A stretch of 64,000 nucleotides of DNA from positions 26,692,101-26,756,100 of the forward strand of contig NC_092677.1 in assembly GCF_964355755.1 (NCBI RefSeq). Reading direction: 5' to 3'. The stretch's first letter is position 1; every line of letters begins with the position of its first letter. Source of the stretch: Antedon mediterranea. Its lineage: Eukaryota; Echinodermata; Crinoidea; Comatulida; Antedonidae. The notes under the pieces are model-generated. The model was given only the letters and a program-made list of their open reading frames with translations. It ran no database searches and was not told the DNA's origin. Both the position numbers and the translations under genes were made by a program. Of the stretch, positions 48,166-60,507 are shown piece by piece.

Positions 48166-48251
48166 GGCTAATCTGGACGTTGGTGGCGCACTACAAATTG
48201 CATGACGATGTGAAAGTCGACGACGTACGTCCGCGGGAAGCAACTATTTTG
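48166..48251 (+). other. Probable 5' UTR exon and promoter-proximal region of TCF25
   Basis: A locally GC-rich island (GGCGCACTACAAATTGCATG, GTCGACGACGTACGTCCGCG) ends in a consensus donor, TTTTG|GTAAGG, at 48251/48252. The CDS exon is preceded by an acceptor AG at 48658-48659, so a non-coding first exon must exist upstream, and this is the best candidate. The ACTACAA word recalls the ZNF143/SBS core found in housekeeping promoters; that is only a resemblance. Confidence 0.55.
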
Positions 48252-48665
48252 GTAAGGCTAGGCCTAGGCCTACGATGAAACTTTAATTACTTTATGTAAG
48301 TTGTTTATAATGAGAATAACTAAGCGCCATACTCTTTTTATCTAGCTATGGCTAGAACCGGTGTAGCTAGGCTAAAGGCCTAGATAAGCTTGGTTAGTAT
48401 CCTACTCCTTCCTAGCTAGCCAGCTAGCTAGCTAGGCCCTCTAGCCCTAGGCCGAGCACAATTATTATTTACTATTATTAGCCAATTAACTGCACAGGCC
48501 TAGCCTACTCTTCTCTAGGCTAGTACTAGTCTGATAGTATTAGTAGGGCCTTCTCTGCTGCTAGGCCTAACTGGTTGAGAATAAACAAGATGATGATTGA
48601 GCTGTGTGTATTCCGGCATAAAAATTAATAAATAACCATATGTTTCTTTCATAATTTAGATCAAT

Positions 48666-51600
48666 ATGTCTTCAAGAGCTGTTAGAAAACTGCATGGTGA
48701 TTCAGACTTGGCATTGCTGGCCCCTGTCGATGATGATAAAGAATCGGACATTTCAGAAGACGATGGTCCGGCACAACCCATTAAAACAAAGGCTAATTTA
48801 TTTGAACTTGTAGGTATATGTACAGTAATCATCCCATCTGTCCATGTAACAATTTTAGACCAATCAAAATGTTATAAATGTTATATTTATATGTTGTATT
48901 TTGTTAGTATATTATGGTTTTACTTTGTACTGTCCGTAGTTGAATAGTGAAAATTTAATTTATTTTTTTTTACCTGACCTTCATCCTAAAAAGCAAGTAT
49001 CTTAACATTGTATAGATGTTCCAACACATCTTGTACTTTTCTACATCCTTATCCAATGCACATTATTTATATCATTTTTCTAGTTAGGAGATGATGAAGG
49101 CATCGTAGACGATGATATAGAAGAAGAAGAGGAGAAAGAAGATAAAAAAGAGGACACAGAACCAAAATCAACCGGTGCTGTGAAGAAAAAAAGGAAAAAG
49201 AAAAAAAAGAAAAAAGCTAACGAGAAGAAAGAACAGAGGAATGAAGAAAATAATGTAGATGAGAATGTAAAAAACATTTTCTAAAAATATTTATGTAACT
49301 GCTACAATTTAAAATGTTATGTATTATGGGTAGTATATCTATTTATAAAACACCTAGATAAATTCCTTTATTTGTGTGTCACATGGCATGCAATAGTAAG
49401 CACTATTGAACAGTTGTTTTCATGTCTATAGTCTCACCCTCTTTTTACTTATCCCAATATTTCTCTTTAATTCAATAACTCTTCGATTATTAATTTGTTC
49501 TTTAGCCTGAAGATGAAATAGATGCCAGCATACGAGAAGTAAACAAAATACTTGGTCCCCTTCCAGTAACCAATGGGATAATGAATACAGAAGAAGTACC
49601 GGTTTCTATAGGAACTCGCTCGTTACTAAGCATCGAGCACAAACACCTTAATCCCGATAACGAAATGCGGAGGATATTTGGCTCGCAGGTTGTGAGATCA
49701 GAACACAGGTTGGTTGCTGAAAAGAATTTTAAAATATACTTTACAAGAATTTGCAACTGATCACTTGTGTACAGGGAAATTATTATTATTTTTTGTTTAT
49801 TTATTTAGGCCAATTGTCAAGGATAACCAGCGAATTCATTCACTATCCTTAAAGGTCGCAAACATATATAGTAAAGTCTTATTACAAATCTTTGAGAGTG
49901 GAGTTGTAATTCCTAGATCTTAGGCCGTAGAGTCCCGACTGTTCCACAAATTTCCTTCTTGTTTAGAAAGCAGAGAATTTAAAATAATTTATTTTTAGAC
50001 GGAAAGAACGAAGAAAAAATATTCAGAAGTCAGGTTGGTTAGTGTCGCCCAGACCCAACTGGCCTCCCATCTCAAAAACAGGTAAAAATCACATTTTATT
50101 GATCAATTTGTATAAATTGTGTATAGATTTATTGTTTAAACATTTGTCATTTGGTTTAATATACAGTAGGACCCCTTCTGTGGTACACTACTATAAAGCC
50201 GATTTTCAACTAGGCGAATTGAAAGCGCCAGCTTGTACGCATGTGTATTCATGTTTACATCTTCCAAATCCTTCTCTACGCATGTGTATTAGCCGACGCC
50301 TTCGATTCGCGCGAACAAATTCGCCTAGTGGAAAATCGGCTTTAGTGGATACTTTCCTCAAAGCAAGTGATAAGAAATATAATGTTTTAATACTACAGCC
50401 AACCCCTAATAAGGAGGGTACATTTTGTTTGGTCCTGGAGATGTCCCCTTTATAGAGTTCTACTGTATCAATTGACATTCAAATATTTGTTGTTTTATAG
50501 GTTTATCTATGACGCTAGGTAGCAGTAAAAATGGGTAAGTTTTCTAATCATTAAGTTTTATCAAAACTAAAAGTAAGTTCTCAACTTCTTCATCCGTGCA
50601 CATTCAGTATAGTATTGAATACTGTAATCTATTATTATAAGAGAGTATGTTTGTGTTTAACACCAATTCTTTTCTTTTGTGGGTATTAAAATGACTGGAA
50701 TTGTTACAATGTACTGGAATGTTTTAAACTACATTAAAAAAAACTCACAGTTTTAGATTCAATATGGCTGCCAAATCTGAAACTCGCCTCATGTAACATG
50801 TCAGTGTTAACTTTTCTATTTCACCAAATTTTAATTATTTACTTTTTCCATTTTCTTTCCAGATACCAATATTTTAATTTTGAACATTCTAAGGAATATC
50901 AGAAAGTAGAATTTCAATTCCTTGATGCAGTAGAGTCTTATAATCCTTCTAATTTAATAGTGAGTATTATTGTTTTAAATATTTATCCATTTCATCTGAA
51001 AATTGAGATCAAAGAAGTTGAAAAATGGTGCTTTTATAGTGTGTTTAATTAAAGTTACCACCCCATTGGACTTAAGTGAGGTTTTGAAAAAGGCTACGTT
51101 GGGTCAATTGGTGTGTTGTCGGTCGTCGACTGGACCCAGAAACTACCAAAACTATGTTGAGTGCTAATTTCCTCGCATGTACAAAATAAATAGTTATAGT
51201 TAATCGAAAACTCCCTATTTGAAATATAAAAACTATAAAATCCTTTGTTCTATATATTTGTGTGTGTTTTTGTATCACCTTATTCTCATCTTTTTTGTCA
51301 GTCTTTGGTGAACATGCACCCGTATCATATTAACAGTTTACTACAACTTAGTGAAGTCTGCAAAATGTCTGAAGACTTACAAATGGCAACTGAACTCATT
51401 GGTAAGCCATAATAACTATTAATTGCAGTATAATATGAAATTAACAAGTAATAATTGGCTTGATGAAGAAAAAGCTTGCCACTCTATTTCTGTTTTACTT
51501 CTCTTTTTGATTTAGCTTTTTGCTGATTTATTTGTATCTTTAATGTGAACCAGCCACTGATACCCACAGTCATTTTCAGTAATTTGCCTTTTTGATTAAT

Positions 51601-54600
51601 AATGATAATAGTTGTTTTAAACTAGATAGTGTTATTCCATCTGTAGCAAACTATCACATTTGTTCTATAGTGAAATAAAACCAGTGAAATCCTGACTATT
51701 ATATATACATCCATTCATTTAAAGTAGTTCTAAAACTCTGTCTGTCTACACTATCGAACTTTATGTGACAAAAAAATATGCCCATATGGACACAATGACA
51801 TCATATCACTACCATATTTGGGCACATCACACTTTTTTTGTCAAACTAGTTTGATAGTGTAGACAGAGCTTTATCTTATTTAATATTATGTTTGCAGAGA
51901 AAGCATTGTACTGTATGGAGGGTAGCTTACACACATTATTCAACTTGGCACAAGGCACATGTCGACTTGATTACAGGCACCCTGAGAACAGGGCGCTGTT
52001 CTTAGCTTTGTTCCGTCATCTAGTATACATAGGAAATAAAGGATCTTATAGAACCGCCTTGGAGTTATGTAAACTTCTTCTTGGGTAGGTTACCATGGTC
52101 TTTCTTTAAGAGCGCCTCATAATGAGCCCCCCCCCCCCCCCCCCCCATAAAGTTATTGCTAATCTAGCTTTTAATACCATATATCCTCTGGTATAATCCC
52201 GCATCGATCAGTCTAATCCCACCCCATACTTTATGTCTGATTTTAGAAACAGGCATATCCCAGGGTATAGTCCCATTATTGACTTTTGATCTTGATGTAG
52301 GCCTCTCTCTAGTCAGTTCGAATGAGTTTTTACAAGAAATGCTTACAAATCATTTTTTTCATGAACCAGAGTTTCCCGGAGTATAGTCCCACCCTCCAAA
52401 GTTGGCCCAATTTCGTGTTTTAAGGGGTGGGATTATATTTGAGGATTCATTGGAAAATTAAATTAAAGCTTTTTTATTTAATAGGCTTGACCCGAATGGA
52501 GATCCAATTTGTATTTTATTAATGATGGACTTTTATGCAATTCGTTCAGAGCAGTATGACTATTTGATTCGGCTTTATAATGAATGGGAAGTAAGTGTTT
52601 TCAAATATGCTTTTTGTAGTTTAATGATATATAAATCATTGTAAAATTCTTTATCTTGAAAGAATTAGATTCTAAAAGCTCTGTCTACACTATCAAAGTA
52701 GTTTGACAAAAAGTGTGATATGCCCAAATATGGTAGTGATATGACATCATTATGTTCATATATCACATTTTGTTGTCACATAAATTTTGATAATGTACAC
52801 AGAGGCCAATGGTCAAATTTTAATCTCAGTAATTTTGTATCAGTTATGTTTTGGTATAGCTAGTGAGTAACATTCCTCACACTTTTAAATGTTGACGTCT
52901 GTATACTGAAATTAATAATTGTAATAACACATATGATTTGTTTTTTTCCAGTCTCACAAGAATCTTTCACAGTTACCAAATTTTGCTTTTTCAACTGCCT
53001 TAGCACATTTCCATAGCAACGAGGATGGAGGAAAGAAAGCCGATTCAATGTTACAAGAAGCTTTGATAATGTTCCCATCTGTAAGGATATTTTATTTTTT
53101 CAATTTTTATTTCATACACATTCAACATCAAGAAACCCAATATCAGAATGGATAAACTTAAACTTAACATACCTATAAACTCAGTTGAGGCTTAGGGGGT
53201 GGAGTAGACTAGGTCAGGATTGAATCCTGCACCTTGGTATTAGAAGGCAAACATGTTAACCACCAAGCCAACATCATATTACTACTACCACTTGTTATTG
53301 CTACCATAATTGAATACTCTACTAATATGTTTTGGTTTTATTTTAGGTTTTAATAGGTTTGTTGGATAAGTGTTCAATACAACCTGACCCATTAGTGGCT
53401 AGCCATCCATTTTTCTCCGCTTCAAGCCATACCAGGTACAGTATGTTTTCGTTTTTATGTAGCATATACTGTAGGCACATTTAAAGTATGAAAATATGTA
53501 ACTACAGTACAACTACAATACAATTTATTTTACGCATTTTACCGCAGCCAGCCTGTCGCATTGACGCAGTTGGTGTCGCTCTTCATCGCTCGTAACTTCT
53601 CGTCGTGGAAGCAGCCAGAGGTGATGGGATGGCTTGAGCGAAACGTACAAGAAGTACTCAAGCGTGTCGATAATAAAGACCCATTGGTACAAAGTTTCAG
53701 GAAAAAGTAATTTTTTTTTAGATTTTACTTTAATTTATGTACTTATATGATTTATACTGCAATTGAAATCTACCGCTTGACGTCTTATTGTTATTTTATA
53801 TATTTATGTTTTGTTTGCTTTTGTCTGTTTTGTTTTGCCGTTCCTGACACAAGAATTTGCTTTGTTAATTATGATTATTATTATTATTATAATAGTTAGA
53901 AGTTCTCTGAGCTAGAAATTCATTTTTAGTTTTGTAATTTAAAGGGCAACGAAAACTAGTTCAGTGATTCTGTTATTTTAAATTTTTTGCAGGCGATTGT
54001 CTCGTTACCAAAAAGCACCAAGAAACGTCTATCGACATTTGATAATGTCCGAGATAAAGGAGGCTCTTATTGGGTTACCTGTGGAACTGTCAAACACACC
54101 AATACTGTCATATGATCCCCTTCCACCTCTAGACTCTATTGTTAGTTACACCAGGCCAGCAAGGCAGTCTCGGGTACAACATGACCAGTCCGGTGCTTTG
54201 GCTTCTTTTTTCCAATCTCTTCTGCCAAGCTACAATCCAGATGTAAGCCTTTTGAAATTTACTATTTGTATTGTAGTACTGAAATAGTTTGCAATCTTTT
54301 TTATTTCATTTATTTTGTCAGCAGAAAAGAACAAATACATAAGAAAACAAAATGATAAAAGAAAGGTACTCAAAATTTAAAAAGGGACATTCCAGCAGCT
54401 TTTTTTTCTTTAAAAAGAGATATTCTCTGCTATGTCATATTTTAAGTAATTTTAAGATATATTAAGTTCATCTTGTTTATTTTATGATATAGCAATGAAT
54501 ATTACAAACAAACTTGTATCTTAAATTGAAAGATTGTTAAATGCTACAATGTTTGAACCATTTGTTAGTTTCACTAGATGCTTTACTCAATTAGTCTCGT

Positions 54601-54989
54601 CCTTTGGACAGGATGTAAACCCGTTCCCGTGTACATATAGTGCACATCAAACACTATTCGTAGGGGATTTTCTCCCAATGTACTGCGCTGATAGGCGCTG
54701 CACTGCTGGCTGTCGTGGGTCCGTAGAGGGCCTAATCCAAATTTCCTCAGTTTCCAGTTAAGCTTGAGGATCAGAATAAATACCTTTTAACCTTTTGTCC
54801 ACTCAGGCTGTTGCTGATAACAACAACGCAAGAGGTCAAGGGAGAGGTGCCGAGGGAGGATATATGCCAGAACATGCAAACATTCGGGAAGGCATTGATG
54901 CCCTCATGAACTCAATGAGAGATTTGCTAGCAAATGTTCAGAGCTTACAACCAGAAGAAGACAATGAAGAACTAGAAGAAGTAGATTAA
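48666..54989 (+). CDS. TCF25: TCF25 (Nulp1 / Rqc1 family)
   Basis: Fourteen coding exons join in phase into 648 residues (human TCF25 is of similar size): 48666-48809, 49084-49266, 49506-49708, 49999-50081, 50501-50534, 50863-50959, 51302-51401, 51898-52084, 52485-52590, 52952-53080, 53347-53435, 53548-53706, 53993-54242, 54807-54989. The N-terminus is acidic, followed by a lysine-rich run at residues 82-92, a likely nuclear or RNA-binding patch. Family signatures follow: IEHKHLNPDNEMRRIFG, FNFEHSKEYQKVEFQFLDAV, CRLDYRHPENRALFLALFRH, SQLPNFAFS, APRNVYRHLIMSEIKEAL, SYDPLPPLDSI. These form the helical TPR-like TCF25 domain; the tail is acidic. In yeast and mammals this family works with the Listerin/Ltn1 E3 ligase on stalled 60S subunits; the older name reflects a proposed transcription-factor role. 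An alternative exon 2 donor at 49255 would drop four codons. Confidence 0.97.
49325..49425. mobile_element. Fragment of the repeat that also lies in the right satellite
   Basis: In TCF25 intron 2. CACCTAGATAAATTCCTTTA, GTGTCACATGGCATGCAATA and GTAAGCACTATT match, with substitutions, the start of the insertion at about 60508-60610. It is thus a dispersed element, although its ends are not defined here. Confidence 0.6.
50164..50465. mobile_element. TA-flanked MITE hosting a second MITE
   Basis: In TCF25 intron 4. Outer ends CAGTAGGACCCC and the complementary GAGTTCTACTG are bounded by TA, as in Tc1/mariner-type miniature elements. A second TIR element (50194-50343) sits inside, so the outer one is older. 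Confidence 0.65.
50194..50343. mobile_element. 150 bp inner MITE
   Basis: Inverted ends AAAGCCGATTTTCAACTAGG and CCTAGTGGAAAATCGGCTTT with short TA-like flanks; inner sequence contains two GCATGTGTATT words. A lone matching end is at 28872-28899. Confidence 0.75.
51731..51873. mobile_element. 'Tgtctacactatc' MITE, copy 8
   Basis: In TCF25 intron 7, ending 24 bases before exon 8. Left CTGTCTGTCTACACTATCGA, right TTTGATAGTGTAGACAGAGC. Orientation is opposite to copies such as 39078. Confidence 0.9.
52127..52146. repeat. Poly-C run of 20 bases
   Basis: Uninterrupted C20 on the + strand just inside TCF25 intron 8, about 40 bases after the exon 8 donor. The complementary G20 could form quadruplex structures. 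Length is likely polymorphic or a sequencing estimate. Confidence 0.9.
52674..52805. mobile_element. 'Tgtctacactatc' MITE, copy 9
   Basis: In TCF25 intron 9. TAAAAGCTCTGTCTACACTA at the left, TTTTGATAATGTACACAGAG at the right. Confidence 0.85.
53205..53292 (-). mobile_element. tRNA-derived SINE fragment, reverse orientation
   Basis: In TCF25 intron 10. On the - strand it reads GTTGGCTTGGTGGTTAACAT (A-box region), then AAGGTGCAGGATTCAATCCT (B-box region), with CCTT/AAGG able to pair as an anticodon-like stem. The head is similar to the copy at 34195-34320, so both belong to one Pol III-derived family. Confidence 0.55.
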
Positions 54990-55097
54990 CGATTTAAATT
55001 TGATGGAACAGTCAGCAAATGAGAATTTGTGTTAACATGGTGATAATTACTTTGTAACCTGTATGAAAACCATACTATCCAGTAAGCACCACTGGAG

Positions 55098-55215
55098 CAG
55101 CAGTATAGTAAGGGATCCCCTACAATGCTGTATAGTAGGGGATCCCCTTAAATGCTGTATAGTAGATGATCCCCTACAATGCTGTATAGTAGATGATCCT
55201 CTACAATGCAGTACA
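55098..55215. repeat. ~30 bp tandem repeat in the TCF25 3' UTR
   Basis: Four imperfect copies of GTATAGTAGATGATCCCCTA + CAATGCT(GTA), after the TCF25 stop codon and before its polyadenylation signal. It will probably be present in the mRNA. Confidence 0.9.
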
Positions 55216-55278
55216 GATTTAGACAGATTTTTGGACAGAAATAGTGAAGCAGCAATATTTTACCCCTTATAATATGTT

Positions 55279-55284
55279 AATAAA
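55279..55284 (+). terminator. Candidate TCF25 polyadenylation signal
   Basis: AATAAA lies 290 bases after the stop codon; a second AATAAA follows near 55350. Confidence 0.6.
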
Positions 55285-55374
55285 ATAGTTTTTACTAACT
55301 TATACAAAAGAACATTATTTGAAGATGTTACATATTATAATTTCAATCAATAAATTGTGATTGTCTATCTATTC

Positions 55375-58300
55375 TTCAGAGGTGTATCTAATAGATTAGA
55401 AAAAATGGCCTAAATCGGGGCACTTTTTAAAATACTATTATTATGCAATAATATTGCTATATATGCGCGCATATATTGCTTTATTATCATCTTATTGCCC
55501 TATAGTGACCATTTAAGTAAAAAATTAAAGGGTTGAAATTTGGCCAATTTTCGAAATAATCCCTGTACGTACAGGGATTTTTTCGAAAAATGGCAAAGAT
55601 TGGCACTTTTTAAAATTCTATTATTATGCAATAATATTGCTATTTATGCGGATGTATTGCTTTATTTTCATATTATAGACCTATAGTGACGATTTAAGTC
55701 CAAAAATAAAAGGGTCGAAATTTGGCAATTTTTCGAAAAAAATCCCTGTACTATACTGCCCTGCTCATGAAAGAACGACTCAATTGACACATTTTTCAAA
55801 AATCACTTTTTTAGCTTTTTGGGCTATTTAGGGAATGATACACCTTGTGGTATATTCAGATATTCAAAATTTTAACTAGAAATATAAAATTTAAAAATCA
55901 AAATACCACTCAATTACAAGTGTGTGTTACTATTGTCACCAACGTCTAACTCAACTACAAATGCCATGAAAGACTCACTCAATTGACATATTAAGACCTA
56001 TTATGTCATAGGAAACCCATTCAAGTGCACAACAATGTTTATTATGCTATAATATAATAATTATAATTGACATGCGCAGAACCCATTATTTGCCTATGCG
56101 CATGTTTATTAGGCTATAGTAACCATTTATGTCAAAAAATAAAAGGGTCGAAAATCTGCAATTTTTCGAAAATTTCCCTGTACTATAGTACAGGGATTTT
56201 TCAAAAAATGGAAAATTTTCGACCTTTTTATTTTTAGATAAAACTGGTTACTATAGCACAATTGACATGCGCAGAACCCATTATTCGCCTCTGCGCATGT
56301 TTATTATGCTATAGTAACCATTTATGTCAAAACTGGTTACTATAGCACAATTGACATGCGCAGAACCCATTATTCGTCTCTGCGCACGTTTATTATGCTA
56401 TAGTAACCATTTATGTCAAAAAATAAAAGGGTCGAAAATCGACCATTTTTCGAAAATTTCCCTGTACTATAGTACAGGGATTTTTCAAAAAATGGCAAAT
56501 TTTCGACCTTTGTATTTTTCGATAAAACTGGTTACTATAGCACAATTGAAATGCGCAGAACCCATTATTTGCCTATGCGCATGTTTATTAGGCTATAGTA
56601 ACCATTTATGTCAAAAAATAAAAGGGTCGAAAATCGGCAATTTTTCGAAAATTTCCCTGTACTATAGTACAGGGATTTTTCAAAAAATGGCTAATTTTCG
56701 ACCTTTTTATTTTTAGATAAAACTGGTTACTATAGCACAATTGACATGCGCAGAACCAATTATTCGCCTCTGCGCATGTTTATTATGCTATAGTAACCAT
56801 TTATGTCAAAACTGGTTACTATAGCACAATTGACATGCGCAGAACCCATTATTCGTCTCTGCGCACGTTTATTATGCTATAGTAACCATTTATGTCAAAA
56901 AATAAAAGGGTCGAAAATTTACCATTTTTCGAAAATTTCCCTGTACTATAGTACAGGGATTTTTCAAAAAATGGCAAATTTTCGACCTTTGTATTTTTAG
57001 ATAAAACTGGTTACTATAGCACAATTGACATGCGCAGAACCCATTATTTGCCTATGCGCATGTTTATTAGGCTATAGTAACCATTTATGTCAAAAAATAA
57101 AAGGGTCGAAAATCTGCAATTTTTCGAAAATTTCCCTGTACTATAGTACAGAGATTTTTCAAAAAATGGCAAATTTTCGACCTTTTTATTTTTAGATAAA
57201 ACTGGTTACTATAGCACAATTGACATGCGCAGAACCCATTATTTGCCTCTGCGCATGTTTATTAGGCTATAGTAACCATTTATGTCAAAAAATAAAAGGG
57301 TCGAAAATCTGCAATTTTTCGAAAATTTCCCTGTACTATAGTACAGAGATTTTTCAAAAAATGGCAAATTTTCGACCTTTTTATTTTTAGATAAAACTGG
57401 TTACTATAGCACAATTGACATGCGCAGAACCCATTATTCGGCGCTGCGCATGTTTATTAGGCTATAGTAACCATTTATGTCAAAACTGGTTACTATAACA
57501 CAATTGACATGCGCAGAACCCATTATTTGTCTCTGTGCATGTTTATTATGCGATGGTAACCATTTATGTCAAAAAATAAAAGGGTCGAAAATCGGTCATT
57601 TTTCAAAAAATGGCAAATTTTCGACCTTTTTATTTTTAGATAAAACTGGTTACTATAGCACAATTGACATGCGCAGAACTCATTATTTGCCTCTGCGCAT
57701 GTTTATTATGCTATAGTAACCATTTATGTCAAAACTGGTTACTATAGCACAATTGACATGCGCAGAACCCATTATTCGTCTCTGCGCACATTTATTATGC
57801 TATAGTAACCATTTATGTCAAAAAATAAAAGGGTCGAAAATTGTCCATTTTTCGAAAATTTCCCTGTACTATAGTACAGGGATTTTTCAAAAAATGGCAA
57901 ATTTTCGACCTTTGTATTTTTCGATAAAACTGGTTACTATAGCACAATTGACATGCGCAGAACCCATTATTTGCCTATGCGTATGTTTATTAGGCTATAG
58001 TAACCATTTATGTCAAAAAATAAAAGGGTCGAAAATCGGCAATTTTTCGAAAATTTCCCTTTACTATAGTACAGGGATTTTTCAAAAAATGGCAAATTTT
58101 CGACCTTTTTATTTTTAGATAAAACTGGTTACTATAGCACAATTGACATGCGCAGAACCCATTATTCGCCTCTGCGCATGTTTATTATGCTATAGTAACC
58201 ATTTATGTCAAAACTGGTTACTATAGCACAATTGACATGCGCAGAACCCATTATTCGTCTCTGCGCACGTTTATTATGCTATAGTAACCATTTATGTCAA

Positions 58301-60507
58301 AAAATAAAAGGGTCGAAAATTGTCCATTTTTCGAAAATTTCCCTGTACTATAGTACAGGGATTTTTCAAAAAATGGCAAATTTTCGACCTTTGTATTTTT
58401 CGATAAAACTGGTTACTATAGCACAATTGACATGCGCAGAACCCATTATTTGCCTATGCGTATGTTTATTAGGCTATAGTAACCATTTATGTCAAAAAAT
58501 AAAAGGGTCGAAAATCGGCAATTTTTCGAAAATTTCCCTTTACTATAGTACAGGGATTTTTCAAAAAATGGCAAATTTTCGACCTTTTTATTTTTAGATA
58601 AAACTGGTTACTATAGCACAATTGACATGCGCAGAACCCATTATTCGCCTCTGCGCATGTTTATTATGCTATAGTAACCATTTATGTCAAAACTGGTTAC
58701 TATAGCACAATTGACATGCGCAGAACCCATTATTCGTCTCTGCGCACGTTTATTATGCTATAGTAACCATTTATGTCAAAAAATAAAAGGGTCGAAAATC
58801 GACCATTTTTCGAAAATTTCCCTGTACTATAGTACAGGGATTTTTCAAAAAATGGCAAATTTTCGACCTTTGTATTTTTCGATAAAACTGGTTACTATAG
58901 CACAATTGAAATGCGCAGAACCCATTATTTGCCTATGCGCATGTTTATTAGGCTATAGTAACCATTTATGTCAAAAAATAAAAGGGTCGAAAATCGGCAA
59001 TTTTTCGAAAATTTCCCTGTACTATAGTACAGGGATTTTTCAAAAAATGGCTAATTTTCGACCTTTTTATTTTTAGATAAAACTGGTTACTATAGCACAA
59101 TTGACATGCGCAGAACCAATTATTCGCCTCTGCGCATGTTTATTATGCTATAGTAACCATTTATGTCAAAACTGGTTACTATAGCACAATTGACATGCGC
59201 AGAACCCATTATTCGTCTCTGCGCACGTTTTTTATGCTATAGTAACCATTTATGTCAAAAAATAAAAGGGTCGAAAATTTACCATTTTTCGAAAATTTCC
59301 CTGTACTATAGTACAGGGATTTTTCAAAAAATGGCAAATTTTCGACCTTTTTATTTTTAGATAAAACTGGTTACTATAGCACAATTGACATGCGCAGAAC
59401 CCATTATTCGCCTCTGCGCATGTTTATTATGCTATAGTAACCATTTATGTCAAAACTGGTTACTATAGCACAATTGACATGCGCAGAACCCATTATTCGT
59501 CTCTGCGCACATTTATTATGCTATAGTAACCATTTATGTCAAAAAATAAAAGGGTCGAAAATTGACAATTTTTCGAAAATTTCCCTGTACTTATAGTACA
59601 GGGATTTTTCAAAAAAATGGCAAATTTTCGACTTTTTTATTTTTCGACAAAACTGGTTACTATAGCACAATTGACATGCGCAGAACCCATTATTTGCCTA
59701 TGCGCATGTTTATTAGGCTATAGTAACCATTTATGTCAAAAAATAAAAGGGTCGAAAATCGGCAATTTTTCGAAAATTTCCCTGTACTATAGTACAGGGA
59801 TTTTTCGAAAAATGGAAAATTTTCGACCTTTTTATTTTTAGATAAAACTGGTTACTATAGCACAATTGACATGCGCAGAACCCATTATTCGCCTCTGCGC
59901 ATGTTTATTATGATATGGTAACCATTTATGTCAAAACTGGTTACTATAGCACAATTGACATGCGCAGAACCCATTATTCGTCTCGGCGCACATTTATTAT
60001 GCTATAGTAACCATTTATGTCAAAAAATAAAAGGGTCGAAAATTGACCATTTTTTGAAAATTTCCCTGTACTATAGTACAGAGATTTTTCAAAAAATGGC
60101 AAATTTTTGACCTTTGTATTTTTCGATAAAACTGGTTACTATAGCACAATTGAAATGCGCAGAACCCATTATTTGCCTATGCGCATGTTTATTAGGCTAT
60201 AGTAACCATTTATGTCAAAAAATAAAAGGGTCGAAAATCGGCAATTTTTCGAAGATTTCCCTGTACTATAGTACAGGGATTTTTCAAAAAATGGCAAATT
60301 TTCGACCTTTTTATTTTTAGATAAAACTGGTTACTATAGCACAATTGACATGCGCAGAACCAATTATTCGCCTCTGCCCATGTTTATTATGCTATAGTAA
60401 CCATTTATGTCAAAACTGGTTACTATAGCACAATTGACATGCGCAGAACCCATTATTCGTCTCTGCGCACGTTTATTATGCTATAGTAACCATTTATGTC
60501 AAAAGTG
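55375..60507. repeat. Palindromic satellite, 479 bp higher-order unit (main block)
   Basis: Two modules build the array. Module A (89 bp) holds nested inverted repeats: GGTTACTATAGCA with TGCTATAGTAACC, and inside them CATGCGCAGA with TCTGCGCATG. Module B (106 bp) has arms AAAAATAAAAGGGTCGAAAA and TTTTCGACCTTTTTATTTTT around the perfect palindrome CCCTGTACTATAGTACAGGG. From about 56324 the order is A-AB-AB (89+195+195 = 479 bp), repeating at 56324, 56803, 57726, 58205, 58684, 59163, with irregular blocks between. Adjacent higher-order units are nearly identical. The left edge (55375-56240) holds diverged units such as TGTACGTACA variants. Recurrent 'SKLVTIAQLTCAEPII' frames are repeat shadows. 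Confidence 0.95.

Noticed and set aside
49809-49854. Possible extra TCF25 exon between exons 3 and 4
   Set aside because: It has an acceptor-like TTATTTAG and a weak GTCGCA donor, but including it breaks the reading phase into exon 4, and family alignment needs no residues there.
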